Part shown: piece by piece, positions 47,583 through 56,112 of the stretch
How positions within the stretch are numbered: position 1 is the first letter of the stretch
Layout: the number at the start of each line of letters is the position of its first letter
Virus record (IMG/VR): IMGVR_UViG_3300021197_001468
Coordinates: 1-64,000 of that record
Reading direction: 5' to 3' (one strand)
DNA: 64,000 nucleotides
DNA from: a virus
Program-made: the position numbers and the translations under genes
The notes under the pieces: model-generated
The model's database searches: none
Told to the model about the DNA's origin: nothing
What the model saw: the letters and a program-made list of their open reading frames with translations, nothing else

Positions 47583-49115
47583 ATGCGCCCGTTCATCAAG
47601 AAGATCACCAGCAACGTCAAGAGCCCCAGCGGCGACACCTCAGAGGTCACGCTCGGGAAGCACACGCTCCTCCTGGGGGCCAACCGCACCGGCAAGACGT
47701 CAATCATCCAGGGCCTGGAGCTCGCCGCCACTGGAGTCGTGGATGACGTCATGGGCCGCGACGAGGTCAAGCGCGACAAGACCCTGATGTGCCTCGCTCC
47801 CACGGGTAGCGCGCTGCAGGCTACCGCGGACTTCACCAACGGTGCGACCAGCTCGTACTACAAGGACCCGGACGCGTCCGCGCAGGCCAGCCGAGGGCAG
47901 CCCTGCGTCGCGGTGCACCGACTCAGCCGCAAGGTGATGAGCGGCTCCGCCACCAAGCTGGAGGAGGCAATCCTGGAGTGGGTCGACCTGCGCGGACTCC
48001 AGGTGGCCGCGGTCACGGACCTGCTGCCGAGCGATGTCCACGCGAAGTACCTGGACATCGGGGACCGCATGCGCCCCAAGGCGGACCGCGGAGAGGGTCA
48101 GGTCTTGACCATGATCGCCGAGTACGCCGCCAAGCAGCAGCGGAAGTTCTCGGGAGAGCTCAAGGCACTGCAGACCGTGCAGTCAGCATTCGCCGACGAG
48201 GTCACAGAGATCAACGACGACGAGGACATCGCGGGGAAGATCATCAACGTCGTGAACCAGAACACGGCTCCGCTGACTCACCTGAAGAAGGCCGCCTCCT
48301 GGGCGGTTGACAGCGGCGTGGACCAGTGCCCCACCTGCGGTTCGCAGGTTGGAGCGAGCCACCTGAAGGTGGCATCGGACCATCTCAGCAACCAGACCAC
48401 CCTTGATACCGACCGCAAAGCAGTCGTCGAGGGAGTCTCCCGTCTGATGCGTGATCGTATCATGTGGGCGCAAAACGTCAAGTACAAGCGGATGTTTGAC
48501 GAGAAGCAGACGCAGCATGACAGCTACAAGAAGCTCAAGACTTCCTGCCTGGCTGCTATCAGTATGCTGGTCAAGACTCACATGGACCAGTTCCTCCGAG
48601 AGGTCAACCGGTTCCTCCCCGACAGCTGGTGTGTCTGCTACAGCCGAGAGCACGACGCCCTGGGTCTGTCGTTCGACGCAGGCCCATTGGTGACGGCTCT
48701 CTCCGGCGCGGAGTGGGCGACCTTGGTCACCGCCGTGTCGTGCACGGCTGCGAGCGTGGTCGACGAGGACCACGCGGTCCTCCTGGTGGTGGAAGACCGG
48801 GCATGGGACAGCGCCACGCTGGCTTCGGTCATGCGAGGGTTCTCGAAGTTCGACGGTCAGGTGATCATGCAGTCGACCACGAAGCCGAAGGGGCGCACTC
48901 CGAAGGGCTGGGAGATCGTCGCTACGGGGGTCACGTCTACCGAACGTCCAGCCAAGCAGCTCAAGCCGCTTGCTCTCTCGATGCTTACTTCGCTGGGCTA
49001 CTCGAGCGGAGACATCGAGGTTCTGTCGACTGAGTCGATTCAGCAGATCATGGAGCAGGGAGCTGCGCGCGCTTCGGTGAACATCCACGAGGCGGGTACT
49101 TGGGAGCTCGCGTGA
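47583..49115 (+). CDS. Rad50/SbcC-like SMC-type ATPase (510 aa)
   Basis: Walker A is LLGANRTGKTS (about residues 30-40). There is a CPTCG zinc-hook-like motif (about 249-253), an ABC signature-like ALSGAEW (about 371-377) and a Walker B strand VLLVVEDRAW (about 399-408). The arms between are shorter than in Rad50/SbcC. Phage relatives (T4 gp46-like) act with a nuclease to resect DNA ends for recombination-dependent replication. No gp47-like partner is obvious; the Cas4-like nuclease upstream could serve. The stop overlaps the next start (GTGA). Confidence 0.83.
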   Translation: MRPFIKKITSNVKSPSGDTSEVTLGKHTLLLGANRTGKTSIIQGLELAATGVVDDVMGRDEVKRDKTLMCLAPTGSALQATADFTNGATSSYYKDPDASAQASRGQPCVAVHRLSRKVMSGSATKLEEAILEWVDLRGLQVAAVTDLLPSDVHAKYLDIGDRMRPKADRGEGQVLTMIAEYAAKQQRKFSGELKALQTVQSAFADEVTEINDDEDIAGKIINVVNQNTAPLTHLKKAASWAVDSGVDQCPTCGSQVGASHLKVASDHLSNQTTLDTDRKAVVEGVSRLMRDRIMWAQNVKYKRMFDEKQTQHDSYKKLKTSCLAAISMLVKTHMDQFLREVNRFLPDSWCVCYSREHDALGLSFDAGPLVTALSGAEWATLVTAVSCTAASVVDEDHAVLLVVEDRAWDSATLASVMRGFSKFDGQVIMQSTTKPKGRTPKGWEIVATGVTSTERPAKQLKPLALSMLTSLGYSSGDIEVLSTESIQQIMEQGAARASVNIHEAGTWELA

Positions 49116-49348
49116 ACTGCCCCAAATGCGGATGCCGGACACGCGTGCGGGAGACGCGCCATCCGGATCACGCATCGAGCCTGACCAGCTCCTCCATCGC
49201 GGGGAAGGCTGAAGAGGCGGCAGGCTGGTACACTGCGGACTGGGTGGCGAGGTCACGCCACTGTACCAACAAGGTATGCGGTCAGCGCACTACGACGGTC
49301 GAATTGACGCTCGAAGATCTCGAGCGGGGATGGCAGCGGCGGGAGTGA
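49112..49348 (+). CDS. Ogr/NrdR-like zinc-ribbon protein (78 aa)
   Basis: CPKC at the start and CTNKVCG about 50 residues on form a four-cysteine zinc ribbon. 'MxCPxCG......R.C.n..CG...tt.E' is the pattern of phage Ogr/Delta late activators and NrdR-like ribbons. The C-terminus ends in LTLEDLERGWQRRE. It probably binds DNA or RNA polymerase to control transcription. GTG start overlaps the ATPase stop. A 9-bp stem-loop follows. Confidence 0.78.
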   Translation: MNCPKCGCRTRVRETRHPDHASSLTSSSIAGKAEEAAGWYTADWVARSRHCTNKVCGQRTTTVELTLEDLERGWQRRE

Positions 49349-49363
49349 AGTGCCTGTGCCTTA

Positions 49364-49393
49364 GTGCGCCGCTGTCCCCCGATGGCGGCGCAC
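49364..49393 (+). terminator. Stem-loop before the DUF927-type gene
   Basis: GTGCGCCGC and GCGGCGCAC pair over 9 bp with a 12-base loop, after the zinc-ribbon stop. CACACACAGAGAGACAC and the next ATG follow at 49430. Confidence 0.65.
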
Positions 49394-49429
49394 AGTGCTA
49401 CAAACGAGAAGCCACACACAGAGAGACAC

Positions 49430-51502
49430 ATGGAAGCGGAAAGCACATCAGAAAAAACACTGGAAGAGCGCGCTCAGTCGGTACTTTCGGACTTGACCGC
49501 AAGGCTGTCACAGGCTACACTGAAGGCAGAAAGAGATGCTGCGTGGGGGTCCGTCCAGGACGCTGACACCGTGGCAATGCTCGCGTCTGCGTGGGCGGAG
49601 AACGAGGGGGCGTTGATCCCCCAGCTCAACGTCATTGAGCTCATGCAGGGTAGCGCGATGCGCGCCCGGAACTTGAAGCGCGCACTGAAACGCATCGCTC
49701 GTGAGCAGCGGAGTAGTGAGGCAGCCGACCAGATCCTCAGCAGCCTGGGCACGGTCGCGTCTGTCCTGAGTCAGCTGCCCCCGCGGCGGCTCATCAACCC
49801 CGTGATTCTGGCGTCGTGCAACGTGCCCCGCGGGTGGGCGCTGGACAACAGCGGCGTCTGGCGGCTGAGCGGGGATGGGGAAGACCCTGTGCGAGTGACG
49901 CACTACCCCATCATGCTGACCGGCCGAACGACAGACGTGTTGTCGGGCGAGGCCAAACGCCAGGTCCTGTGGGACAGTCCTTCGGGGTGGTGCCAGCGTA
50001 CGGTGGACCGTCAGACCCTGATCGAGGCGCGCCGCATCACGAACCTGGGGAAGCACGATGCCCCGGTGTCCTCGAACAACGCCGGGATGGTGGTCGACTT
50101 TCTCATGGCCTTCGAGGCTGAGAACGCGGGTAACCTGCCGCTCGTTCAGTCAACCGAGAAGCTCGGGTGGCTACCGGGTGGAGACTTTATCCTGCCCGAG
50201 AAGCGCGTCGCTCCCCCCGGCGCTCCTGAGTTTCAGTTCGCGCTGATGCCTCCCGCGGGGATGGAGCACACGGCGAAGGGCTGCTCTGTCGCCGGTACCT
50301 GGGAAGGCTGGCTCGAAGCAGCGGACTTGGCCAAGGACTGGCCCCTGGTCATGGGCGTCATGTACGCCTCGGCTGTGTCGCCTCTCCTCCACATCCTCCG
50401 CTCGAACAACTTCGTGGTGGACGTCAACGGAGAGACCACCGGCGGGAAGACGACGAGCTTGCGGTTGGCTGCCTCGGTGTGGGGCATGTCCAACGACGGG
50501 CATCCCAGCATGATGCACTCGTGGGACATGACGAAGGTCTGGTGTGAGCAGACCGCATCATTCCTGAACAACCTCCCGATCATTCTGGACGACACCAAGC
50601 GGGCCAAGAGCTGGCGTACGGTGCGCGACGTGGTCTACGACTTCGCCTTTGGGGCGGGCCGTGGCCGTGGCGCGAAGGACGGGGGAACGCGCAGTACTCT
50701 GGAGTGGCGGTCGGTCCTCATCTCCAGCGGCGAGAGCTCGATCACGTCGTTCAGCCAGGACGGGGGAACCCGCGCTCGGGTTCTCGAACTTCGGGGTCAG
50801 CCCATGGGCAGCAACCCCAAGGTCGGGTCGCAGATTGCGGAGCGCATCTCTGAGATCTGCTCCGAGAACTACGGTCACTTGGGTAGGAAGATCGTAGACT
50901 ACTTGGTCGCTAACGAAGCGCACCACGACCAGCTCCGCGAGCAGTTCAAGCAGTCCCGCGAGCGTTTCAAGCAGGCGCTCGACACGCCAGTGGCGCGACG
51001 TCACGCGGCCAATCTGGCAGCGCTTGAGCTGGCCGCCGAGATCGTCCACACCCTGGGCGTCCCGCGCCCGGTGGACTCTCCCTTCGCCTTCTTCGTCGAG
51101 GCGGCGCGGGAGGCCGGAAAGGACGCTGACCGGCCGCTGGCGGCGCTCCAGGAGGTGGTGAACTGGGCAGCCGCCCATCAGAACCACTTCGTGGGACGGG
51201 CAGAGATGAGCTCACACGGAGGGCATCACCAGCCCGCTGCAGGCTGGGCGGGTCTCTGGTCTCGAGAGAACTGGGAATACCTGGGAATCAATGGGCGCGT
51301 TCTTCGCCGTGTCCTCAAGGACGAAGGGTTCCACCCAGCAGAGGTCATCGACCGCTGGCGCGAGCGTGGCTGGCTCTTGTGCGGCACGCAGGCGACTCGT
51401 CCTCTCCGGCTCCCGGGGGGAGCGCAGATGCGGTGCTACTGCCTGACGGTGTCCGCGGTTGCCGCTGCCATGGCGGAAACGGAGTCGGACCTCAAGCTCT
51501 GA
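49430..51502 (+). CDS. DUF927-type superfamily helicase/primase-like protein (690 aa)
   Basis: The ATPase core has Walker A NGETTGGKTTSLRL (about residues 334-347) and a Walker B strand LPIILDDTK (about 382-390). Upstream are GWLPGGDFILP and PPAGMEHTAKGCSVAGTWEG; downstream, SGESSITSFSQDGGTRARVL. Together these match the DUF927 helicase pattern, in which GTW..W and 'SsGE..i' are conserved. The C-terminal 150 residues resemble a DNA-binding tail (NGRVLRRVLKDEGFHPAEVI). It is probably the replicative helicase loader or helicase. No separate zinc-binding primase domain was seen. Confidence 0.85.
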   Translation: MEAESTSEKTLEERAQSVLSDLTARLSQATLKAERDAAWGSVQDADTVAMLASAWAENEGALIPQLNVIELMQGSAMRARNLKRALKRIAREQRSSEAADQILSSLGTVASVLSQLPPRRLINPVILASCNVPRGWALDNSGVWRLSGDGEDPVRVTHYPIMLTGRTTDVLSGEAKRQVLWDSPSGWCQRTVDRQTLIEARRITNLGKHDAPVSSNNAGMVVDFLMAFEAENAGNLPLVQSTEKLGWLPGGDFILPEKRVAPPGAPEFQFALMPPAGMEHTAKGCSVAGTWEGWLEAADLAKDWPLVMGVMYASAVSPLLHILRSNNFVVDVNGETTGGKTTSLRLAASVWGMSNDGHPSMMHSWDMTKVWCEQTASFLNNLPIILDDTKRAKSWRTVRDVVYDFAFGAGRGRGAKDGGTRSTLEWRSVLISSGESSITSFSQDGGTRARVLELRGQPMGSNPKVGSQIAERISEICSENYGHLGRKIVDYLVANEAHHDQLREQFKQSRERFKQALDTPVARRHAANLAALELAAEIVHTLGVPRPVDSPFAFFVEAAREAGKDADRPLAALQEVVNWAAAHQNHFVGRAEMSSHGGHHQPAAGWAGLWSRENWEYLGINGRVLRRVLKDEGFHPAEVIDRWRERGWLLCGTQATRPLRLPGGAQMRCYCLTVSAVAAAMAETESDLKL

Positions 51503-51505
51503 TTC

Positions 51506-51534
51506 TTGCTATCTTGATACTATGACGCTATGGT
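51506..51534 (+). promoter_or_regulatory. Sigma-70-type promoter of the HTH/tail/lysis operon
   Basis: TTGCTA, 17 bases, TATGGT. Transcription would start near 51541. GGAG precedes the HTH ATG at 51557. It is the only good promoter seen ahead of the following ten-gene run. Confidence 0.7.
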
Positions 51535-51556
51535 GTAGGTGTTTATGGAGAATCCC

Positions 51557-51865
51557 ATGTCAGGCACTGCTTTCGTTCGCTTCATTCGGTCTGCTCGGGA
51601 ATCCCGACACTGGTCTATCGCAGAGATGGCACGCCGCGCGGGGCTCACTCAGCCCGAGCTTTCTCGTGTGGAAGGGGGCACCAGGATGCCCACGCTTCGA
51701 CACGTCAAGGGGATGGCAGAGGCTTTCTCGATGTACCCGGTAGACGACCCGCTGGAGCCGGTCGATTACCACCGGTGGTGGTCGAAGCTCGGTGATCTGG
51801 CTGAGCGCGCACGCATCGACGCCCGAAGCGGAAGCAAGAAGGAAGCGGCGAACGTCGCGAAGTGA
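51557..51865 (+). CDS. Xre-family HTH transcription regulator (102 aa)
   Basis: The ATG at 51557 has GGAG six bases upstream; the ATG at 51545 would leave no leader. The N-terminal 60 residues (FIRSARESRHWSIAEMARRA, GLTQPELSRVEGGTRMPTLR, HVKGMAEAFS) are a Cro/C1-type helix-turn-helix with the 'QpelSrvEgG.r.Pt' signature. The rest (DYHRWWSKLGDLAERARID) is helical. It likely controls the tail/lysis operon, perhaps by binding its own promoter. The first gene of that operon. Confidence 0.85.
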   Translation: MSGTAFVRFIRSARESRHWSIAEMARRAGLTQPELSRVEGGTRMPTLRHVKGMAEAFSMYPVDDPLEPVDYHRWWSKLGDLAERARIDARSGSKKEAANVAK

Positions 51866-51889
51866 TACGATTGCCCCGTGGAGGTCATC

Positions 51890-52294
51890 ATGGCTGCGGG
51901 CGGTATCCAGAACTCGTACTCGGCAAGCGCGGGTAACTCAATCGGGACTGCCTTTTCCGCAGTCGAGCTCAACGGCGCGAGCGCCCTGGGCGGCAAGCAC
52001 ATCGGGTCGCAGTGCTTTTTGGACAAGATTCTCTTCACCTGGAAGAGCATCTCGACAGCGGCCAACTTCACCTGGTACCTCGCCTATGACAGCGGCGGGG
52101 AGTACCCAATCACTGACCCACAGGAAGCTGTGGTGTTCAAGGTGGGGAAGACGGGGACGACCAAGGTCAATGCTGCGGACTTGGCGGGGTGTGCCTACCG
52201 CTACACCAACTCGGGCAGCACTATCTACCTCATCGCCAAAGTGGACGCGGGGACTGCCGCGGCTGACATCACCCTGTTGTGGCGGGCGCGATGA
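51890..52294 (+). CDS. 134-aa virion surface-like protein
   Basis: A beta-rich, Ala/Ser/Thr/Gly-rich protein (QNSYSASAGNSIGTAFSAVE, TKVNAADLAGCAYRYTNSGS). Similar in length and composition to the 122-aa genes at 56136 and 56512. I choose the ATG at 51890, which has GGAGGT in front; the in-frame GTG at 51878 is weaker. It ends on the next start (ATGA). Probably a minor tail or head surface protein. Confidence 0.7.
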   Translation: MAAGGIQNSYSASAGNSIGTAFSAVELNGASALGGKHIGSQCFLDKILFTWKSISTAANFTWYLAYDSGGEYPITDPQEAVVFKVGKTGTTKVNAADLAGCAYRYTNSGSTIYLIAKVDAGTAAADITLLWRAR

Positions 52295-53049
52295 GCTCCT
52301 TTGGTCCGGCGTACCCAGGCGCTGGTGGGGGTGGCGGTGGCGGCACGCCCACCAACCTGGCAGCGTTGCCCCTTGGGGATGCGATCGACCTCACCGACGG
52401 AAGCTGGACGCTGCTTGACCCAGATTCGCTGGTCAAGAGCACGACCCACTCCAGTGGAGTCAACACCGTCACGTTCAACGCGCTCGGTGCGGGCAATCTT
52501 GATTACGTCCTGGCGACGAATCACACCGACTACCGCGCCCCCCGCTGGTACCGGGCGCTCAACATCGGAACCACGAGGGTAAACTCCTCTGCGCCGTTTA
52601 TCTGGGACGCGCTTCTCGATGTCGACGAGAGCGTGTTCGCCTTCAACCAAAACATCGCGCACGGGGTTTGCGCGGCCCCCACAAGCGTCGTCCGCACAGA
52701 CATCGAGGCCATGGGCTCGCTGTTTACCCAGAATGCTTCGGGAAACTGGCGATACGGCGGCTGGGCCGGAGACATCAACGTGACGCCGGGGGCGTCGAAC
52801 CAATACGCCCGGGTGTCGGTGGTCGGCCAGTACGGGGCAGGGCACATCGGGTCGCTGACGTTCATCGCGCTGAACAGTAGCGACGAACGTGTGCAGAGCG
52901 GCTCTCGAAACGGGGGGCACACGCTCAGCGACACCGACTTGTTCGAGTTCGTGAGCGTGGGGACCTTCAACGGCACCGCGACTATCGACAACGACGACAC
53001 GGTCAAGTTCACGGCTTACTTGAGCGCAGTGAGGTTTACACTCCCATGA
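52291..53049 (+). CDS. 252-aa tail tip protein with Gly linker
   Basis: The N-terminal tag MSSFGPAYPGAGGGGGGGTP is close in layout to that of the 350-aa gene at 53270 (MSAYGDSFPGSNDGGGGGGG), suggesting a shared attachment module. The rest is beta-rich with a lectin- or jelly-roll-like look (NTVTFNALGAGNLDYVLATN, SGNWRYGGWAGDINVTPGAS, IGSLTFIALN). Likely a receptor-binding or tip protein; unproven. Coupled by ATGA to neighbours on both sides. Confidence 0.75.
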   Translation: MSSFGPAYPGAGGGGGGGTPTNLAALPLGDAIDLTDGSWTLLDPDSLVKSTTHSSGVNTVTFNALGAGNLDYVLATNHTDYRAPRWYRALNIGTTRVNSSAPFIWDALLDVDESVFAFNQNIAHGVCAAPTSVVRTDIEAMGSLFTQNASGNWRYGGWAGDINVTPGASNQYARVSVVGQYGAGHIGSLTFIALNSSDERVQSGSRNGGHTLSDTDLFEFVSVGTFNGTATIDNDDTVKFTAYLSAVRFTLP

Positions 53050-53273
53050 GCGTCATTGCCGACACCTCCCATATTAAGTACGGGTCCGAGGGACTCGAGG
53101 AAACCAACAGCGACGGCTGGTGGATTCCGCTGTTCGTCACTCAGGCAGACGCCCAGGTGCTGCTCGCTGCGTACGACCCCGGCAATCAGTACAGCCCATC
53201 TGCCACAGAAGCGCGAGAAATTGCTCGCGTGTTTCTCGACGCCCTCAAAGCCGCGTCCGAGCCGAGCCCATGA
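53046..53273 (+). CDS. 75-aa small protein between two tail-tip genes
   Basis: SVIADTSHIKYGSEGLEETN, then PLFVTQADAQVLLAAYDPGN and EIARVFLDALKAASEPSP. Mixed alpha/beta, acidic, no family. It is coupled (ATGA) to both tail-tip genes, so it may be a chaperone or small tip component. Confidence 0.7.
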   Translation: MSVIADTSHIKYGSEGLEETNSDGWWIPLFVTQADAQVLLAAYDPGNQYSPSATEAREIARVFLDALKAASEPSP

Positions 53274-54322
53274 GCGCGTACGGCGATTCGTTCCCGGGCT
53301 CCAATGACGGCGGCGGTGGCGGCGGTGGGTCGCCTGTGACGCCCCCCTCTCCGACTTCTCAGTCCGTCGCGGCTGGTGGGTCACTGTCAGCCAAGACGTT
53401 CGGCGCGTTCACCGACTCAGGTGGGTTGATCGACAACTACGTCGCCGCCGTGACCAACGCCGCAGGGTCGGCCGCAGTCAGTGGCAGCGGGCTTGGGGCA
53501 TATACGTTCGGGAGCACCGCTGACGGTGACTCTGGAACTCTGTCTCTGACCGCGCGTGACGCGAGCAACAACCCGCTGGCCACAGCGACGCACTCGTTCA
53601 AGATTGCGGCAGCGTCCGGTGGTGTGACCGCAATGGTCGATCTCTCGGGTGTAAGCTCGTATAACTTCCTTACGACAGGGGGGTCAGGAGGATCAGGCGG
53701 TGAAGGCAATCACTCGGTCGGAGGTCTGACCATCGCGCTCGACTTCCGGAGCACGTCGGGTCCAGACAAGCTCCTGATCAACAACGGCGTCATCGAGTTC
53801 GAGGGGAGCGTCACCAAGCGGGCACTGCTGACGTTCGACCTGGGGGAAGTAGCGTCGTTCATGTTCACCACCTACTGCTCGATCGAAAACGCCGATCGCG
53901 AGTCGGGCGGCTCTGTGATGGCTCTTTACATCGGAGAAAACGCGACGGTGAACGGCGGTGACCAGGCACAGTTCCTGCCCGGTGTTTTTGGCCTGACAAA
54001 CCTTCTCATTCGCGAGAACAGAACCGGCGGAGGAAGCCCCTCGTTCGCGACGGTGCCAAGCAGTCCCGCGTCTGGACGCACCGTCACTGACGTAACCACC
54101 ACCCCGACGCGCATGTGCTGTCAGATGCTCGGCGGAGCATGGCAACCCTCGTTTGACCAAGGCACCGCAGCACTGCCGACTACCGGTGCTCCGCTGGGTA
54201 GTCTGGCCGGCATGTATTTCGGCAATAACGGCGCAAGTGCCCCTGAATCTCGTCAGTACGTGATGCTCAACCTAATCGACGATTGTGACGTGCGCGTCGC
54301 GGTTTACAAGGGGTCATCATGA
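53270..54322 (+). CDS. 350-aa tail tip / spike-like protein
   Basis: Shares the N-terminal Gly-linker tag with the 252-aa gene. Residues about 25-130 look like an Ig-like/cadherin-like repeat (PTSQSVAAGGSLSAKTFGAF, DGDSGTLSLTARDASNNPLA). The C-terminal 200 residues are a beta-rich domain (GGLTIALDFRSTSGPDKLLI, VASFMFTTYCSIENADRESG). This arrangement, an Ig-like linker plus a lectin-like head, is typical of tail fibres or tips. The receptor cannot be told. Confidence 0.78.
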   Translation: MSAYGDSFPGSNDGGGGGGGSPVTPPSPTSQSVAAGGSLSAKTFGAFTDSGGLIDNYVAAVTNAAGSAAVSGSGLGAYTFGSTADGDSGTLSLTARDASNNPLATATHSFKIAAASGGVTAMVDLSGVSSYNFLTTGGSGGSGGEGNHSVGGLTIALDFRSTSGPDKLLINNGVIEFEGSVTKRALLTFDLGEVASFMFTTYCSIENADRESGGSVMALYIGENATVNGGDQAQFLPGVFGLTNLLIRENRTGGGSPSFATVPSSPASGRTVTDVTTTPTRMCCQMLGGAWQPSFDQGTAALPTTGAPLGSLAGMYFGNNGASAPESRQYVMLNLIDDCDVRVAVYKGSS

Positions 54323-54582
54323 TCACCGTAGGCGGACCCACGCAGCAGATCGACGTATCGGACGGACGGGGGGCGCAGCCCTTCGAGGACTGCGCCGCCG
54401 ACATACCACACACCGACGTGGACTACACGGCGCAAGGGCTCGTGCTGCCCGATGGTCGCGTGGCGGTTGTCATGGTACTCGATGACCGAGGCGCGGGAGT
54501 ACCGGCAGACACTACCAACATGACCGGGTCGGTGCTGGCCAGCCGAATCAGAGCTGCATACAACGCGGCGAAGGGGTTGTGA
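54319..54582 (+). CDS. 87-aa small protein before the lysis genes
   Basis: ITVGGPTQQIDVSDGRGAQP, DYTAQGLVLPDGRVAVVMVL, then MTGSVLASRIRAAYNAAKGL. A beta front and helical end; no family. Its start overlaps the tail gene (ATGA); the next gene shares its stop bases. Either tail or lysis-accessory. Confidence 0.68.
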   Translation: MITVGGPTQQIDVSDGRGAQPFEDCAADIPHTDVDYTAQGLVLPDGRVAVVMVLDDRGAGVPADTTNMTGSVLASRIRAAYNAAKGL

Positions 54583-54938
54583 TGGAAGAACACGCCGCAC
54601 TACTCTCGATGCTCACAGGCCCGACTTCGAGCCTGATTCTGCTTCTGACCATCCTGTACGCCGTGTGGAAGGCAGTCACGCAGAGCATCATCCCAGCTGT
54701 CAAAGCGTGGGTAGACAAGCATCTCGCTCAGGTTGACGACCTCCTCGAGTCGCACGGCAAGGACCGTGACGCTTGGCTAAAGTCGATGGCTGACTGCAGC
54801 GACCAGAACAAGCAGCTGCAGGGCACGCTTGAGCGCGTAGAGCGCAAGGTGGGCGGCCTCTACGCCCGCCACGAGTCACTCCAGACTCGGCTCGATGTCG
54901 TGCTCTCACACACCCCCACGCCCCCCGCGAGCCCCTGA
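54582..54938 (+). CDS. 118-aa membrane protein, possible holin
   Basis: One N-terminal transmembrane helix (LTGPTSSLILLLTILYAVWK, about residues 11-30), then a long charged coiled coil (LAQVDDLLESHGKDRDAWLK, LERVERKVGGLYARHESLQT) and a short Pro tail. A type III-like holin or a membrane-bound lysis accessory is plausible because the amidase starts one base after its stop. AAGGGG stands five bases before the ATG at 54582. Confidence 0.7.
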   Translation: MEEHAALLSMLTGPTSSLILLLTILYAVWKAVTQSIIPAVKAWVDKHLAQVDDLLESHGKDRDAWLKSMADCSDQNKQLQGTLERVERKVGGLYARHESLQTRLDVVLSHTPTPPASP

Positions 54939-54939
54939 C

Positions 54940-55542
54940 ATGGTCCTCATCCTCGACAGGCAGCACTACGGCAAGCCGAACCAGAACGACCTGGGTGCCG
55001 GAGCCGACCTCGACGGTGACGGTAAGGTGGAGCTCGACGAGCGTGAGGCCAACCTCACGCCGCTCTACATCGACGCGGCCAAGCAGCTGGCTGAGGCCGG
55101 GGGGCACACGGTCTACGTGCTCGACTCCGGCTGGTACAGCGACCGGCACAAGAAAGCTGTTGAAATCGCTCGCGAAAATCCTGATGATATGTGCGCATAT
55201 ATCGCCTGCCACCTAAACGCCGGTGGGGGAAACTACTCCCTGGCGCTGCACGACTACCGCAGCCACGGTGGAGAGAAGCTCGCCCTGGCGGTCGCCACAG
55301 GGATGAGCACTCGGATTCCCGAGATTGAGCGGAACCTGGTCCGCGCCGCAAGCCCCGATGATTGGTCCAACGCCTACAACACCATCAAGGGCATCTACGC
55401 CGGACCGGGCAACCTGAGCGGCGTGTGCTTCGAGCCGGTGTTCATGGACAACATCGAGCACCAGGCGCTGCTGACTCCAGAGGGGCTGAGGCTTCTCGGT
55501 CAGATTCTCGCCGAGAGCTGCATCGCGTGGGGGACCGGATGA
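54940..55542 (+). CDS. Endolysin: N-acetylmuramoyl-L-alanine amidase with EF-hand (200 aa)
   Basis: Matches the Amidase_3 zinc amidase layout: HYG near residue 9, EREAN near residue 34-38, and CHLNAGGGNYSLAL near residue 89 giving the zinc His/Glu/His set. Before the Glu is a perfect 12-residue EF-hand loop, DLDGDGKVELDE (residues about 23-34), which would bind calcium. It cuts the amide bond between N-acetylmuramic acid and the peptide, lysing the cell. The last part (YIACHLN..., GVCFEPVFMDNIEHQALLTP) fits the amidase fold. No signal peptide, so it needs a holin. Confidence 0.85.
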   Translation: MVLILDRQHYGKPNQNDLGAGADLDGDGKVELDEREANLTPLYIDAAKQLAEAGGHTVYVLDSGWYSDRHKKAVEIARENPDDMCAYIACHLNAGGGNYSLALHDYRSHGGEKLALAVATGMSTRIPEIERNLVRAASPDDWSNAYNTIKGIYAGPGNLSGVCFEPVFMDNIEHQALLTPEGLRLLGQILAESCIAWGTG

Positions 55543-55742
55543 TTACCAAGATGACCGACATGCTCTTCGACCCTGTGAAGAAGATCAGCTACCGACGCCT
55601 CCTCGCATGGTCTGTCGGCACCGCCCTGTGCTTCTACGGCAAGATTGGCGACGACGCCTGGATGTGGGTGACCATCGCGTTCATCGCGGGAGAAGCCGCC
55701 AAGGGCCTCGCTGCGCCCAAGAGCATCAGCAAGGATGACTAA
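55539..55742 (+). CDS. 67-aa membrane protein, possible holin/antiholin
   Basis: Residues about 20-37 (LLAWSVGTALCFYGKI) and about 42-58 (WMWVTIAFIAGEAAKG) are hydrophobic; it could span the inner membrane twice. It follows the amidase with an overlap (ATGA), typical for a holin or lysis regulator. The first 18 residues are polar and basic. Confidence 0.7.
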   Translation: MITKMTDMLFDPVKKISYRRLLAWSVGTALCFYGKIGDDAWMWVTIAFIAGEAAKGLAAPKSISKDD

Positions 55743-55743
55743 G

Positions 55744-56112
55744 ATGGACCCTGTCACCCTCACGGTAATCGCTGTCGTCGTCAGCGTCGGAGCAGGCTTC
55801 GGCGCAGGCTGGGGCCTCAAGCCCGACGGCTCCGCCAAGGCGCTCGAGGCACAGGCGCAGAGCATCGACGCCATCCTCGACGGGCAGACGGAGATTCTGA
55901 CCGAGGCCAGCAAGCCCATCGTCATCGACGCCGAGATTCGCGACAAGCTGGCAGAGACTCCGCCCGCCTGCATCAAAGACCCGCTGGGTCTCTCCTGCCA
56001 GCTCCAGGCGTGCTGGCAGTACGGCCAGTCATCGGCGCAAAGACCTGAGTGCTCCAAGATTCAGGACGCCTACATCGAGACGCAGGCATGCCCCGTCCCC
56101 GCAGGAGACTGA
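55744..56112 (+). CDS. 122-aa membrane-anchored, spanin-like protein
   Basis: N-terminal transmembrane helix (residues about 3-23: TLTVIAVVVSVGAGFGAGWG), a helical periplasmic part (AQAQSIDAILDGQTEILTEA), and a C-terminus with five cysteines (PACIKDPLGLSCQLQACWQY, ECSKIQDAYIETQAC). It is in the place of an i-spanin/Rz gene, but shows no outer-membrane lipoprotein partner. The ATG at 55744 is chosen over 55735, which overlaps the previous stop with no ribosome site. Confidence 0.65.
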   Translation: MDPVTLTVIAVVVSVGAGFGAGWGLKPDGSAKALEAQAQSIDAILDGQTEILTEASKPIVIDAEIRDKLAETPPACIKDPLGLSCQLQACWQYGQSSAQRPECSKIQDAYIETQACPVPAGD

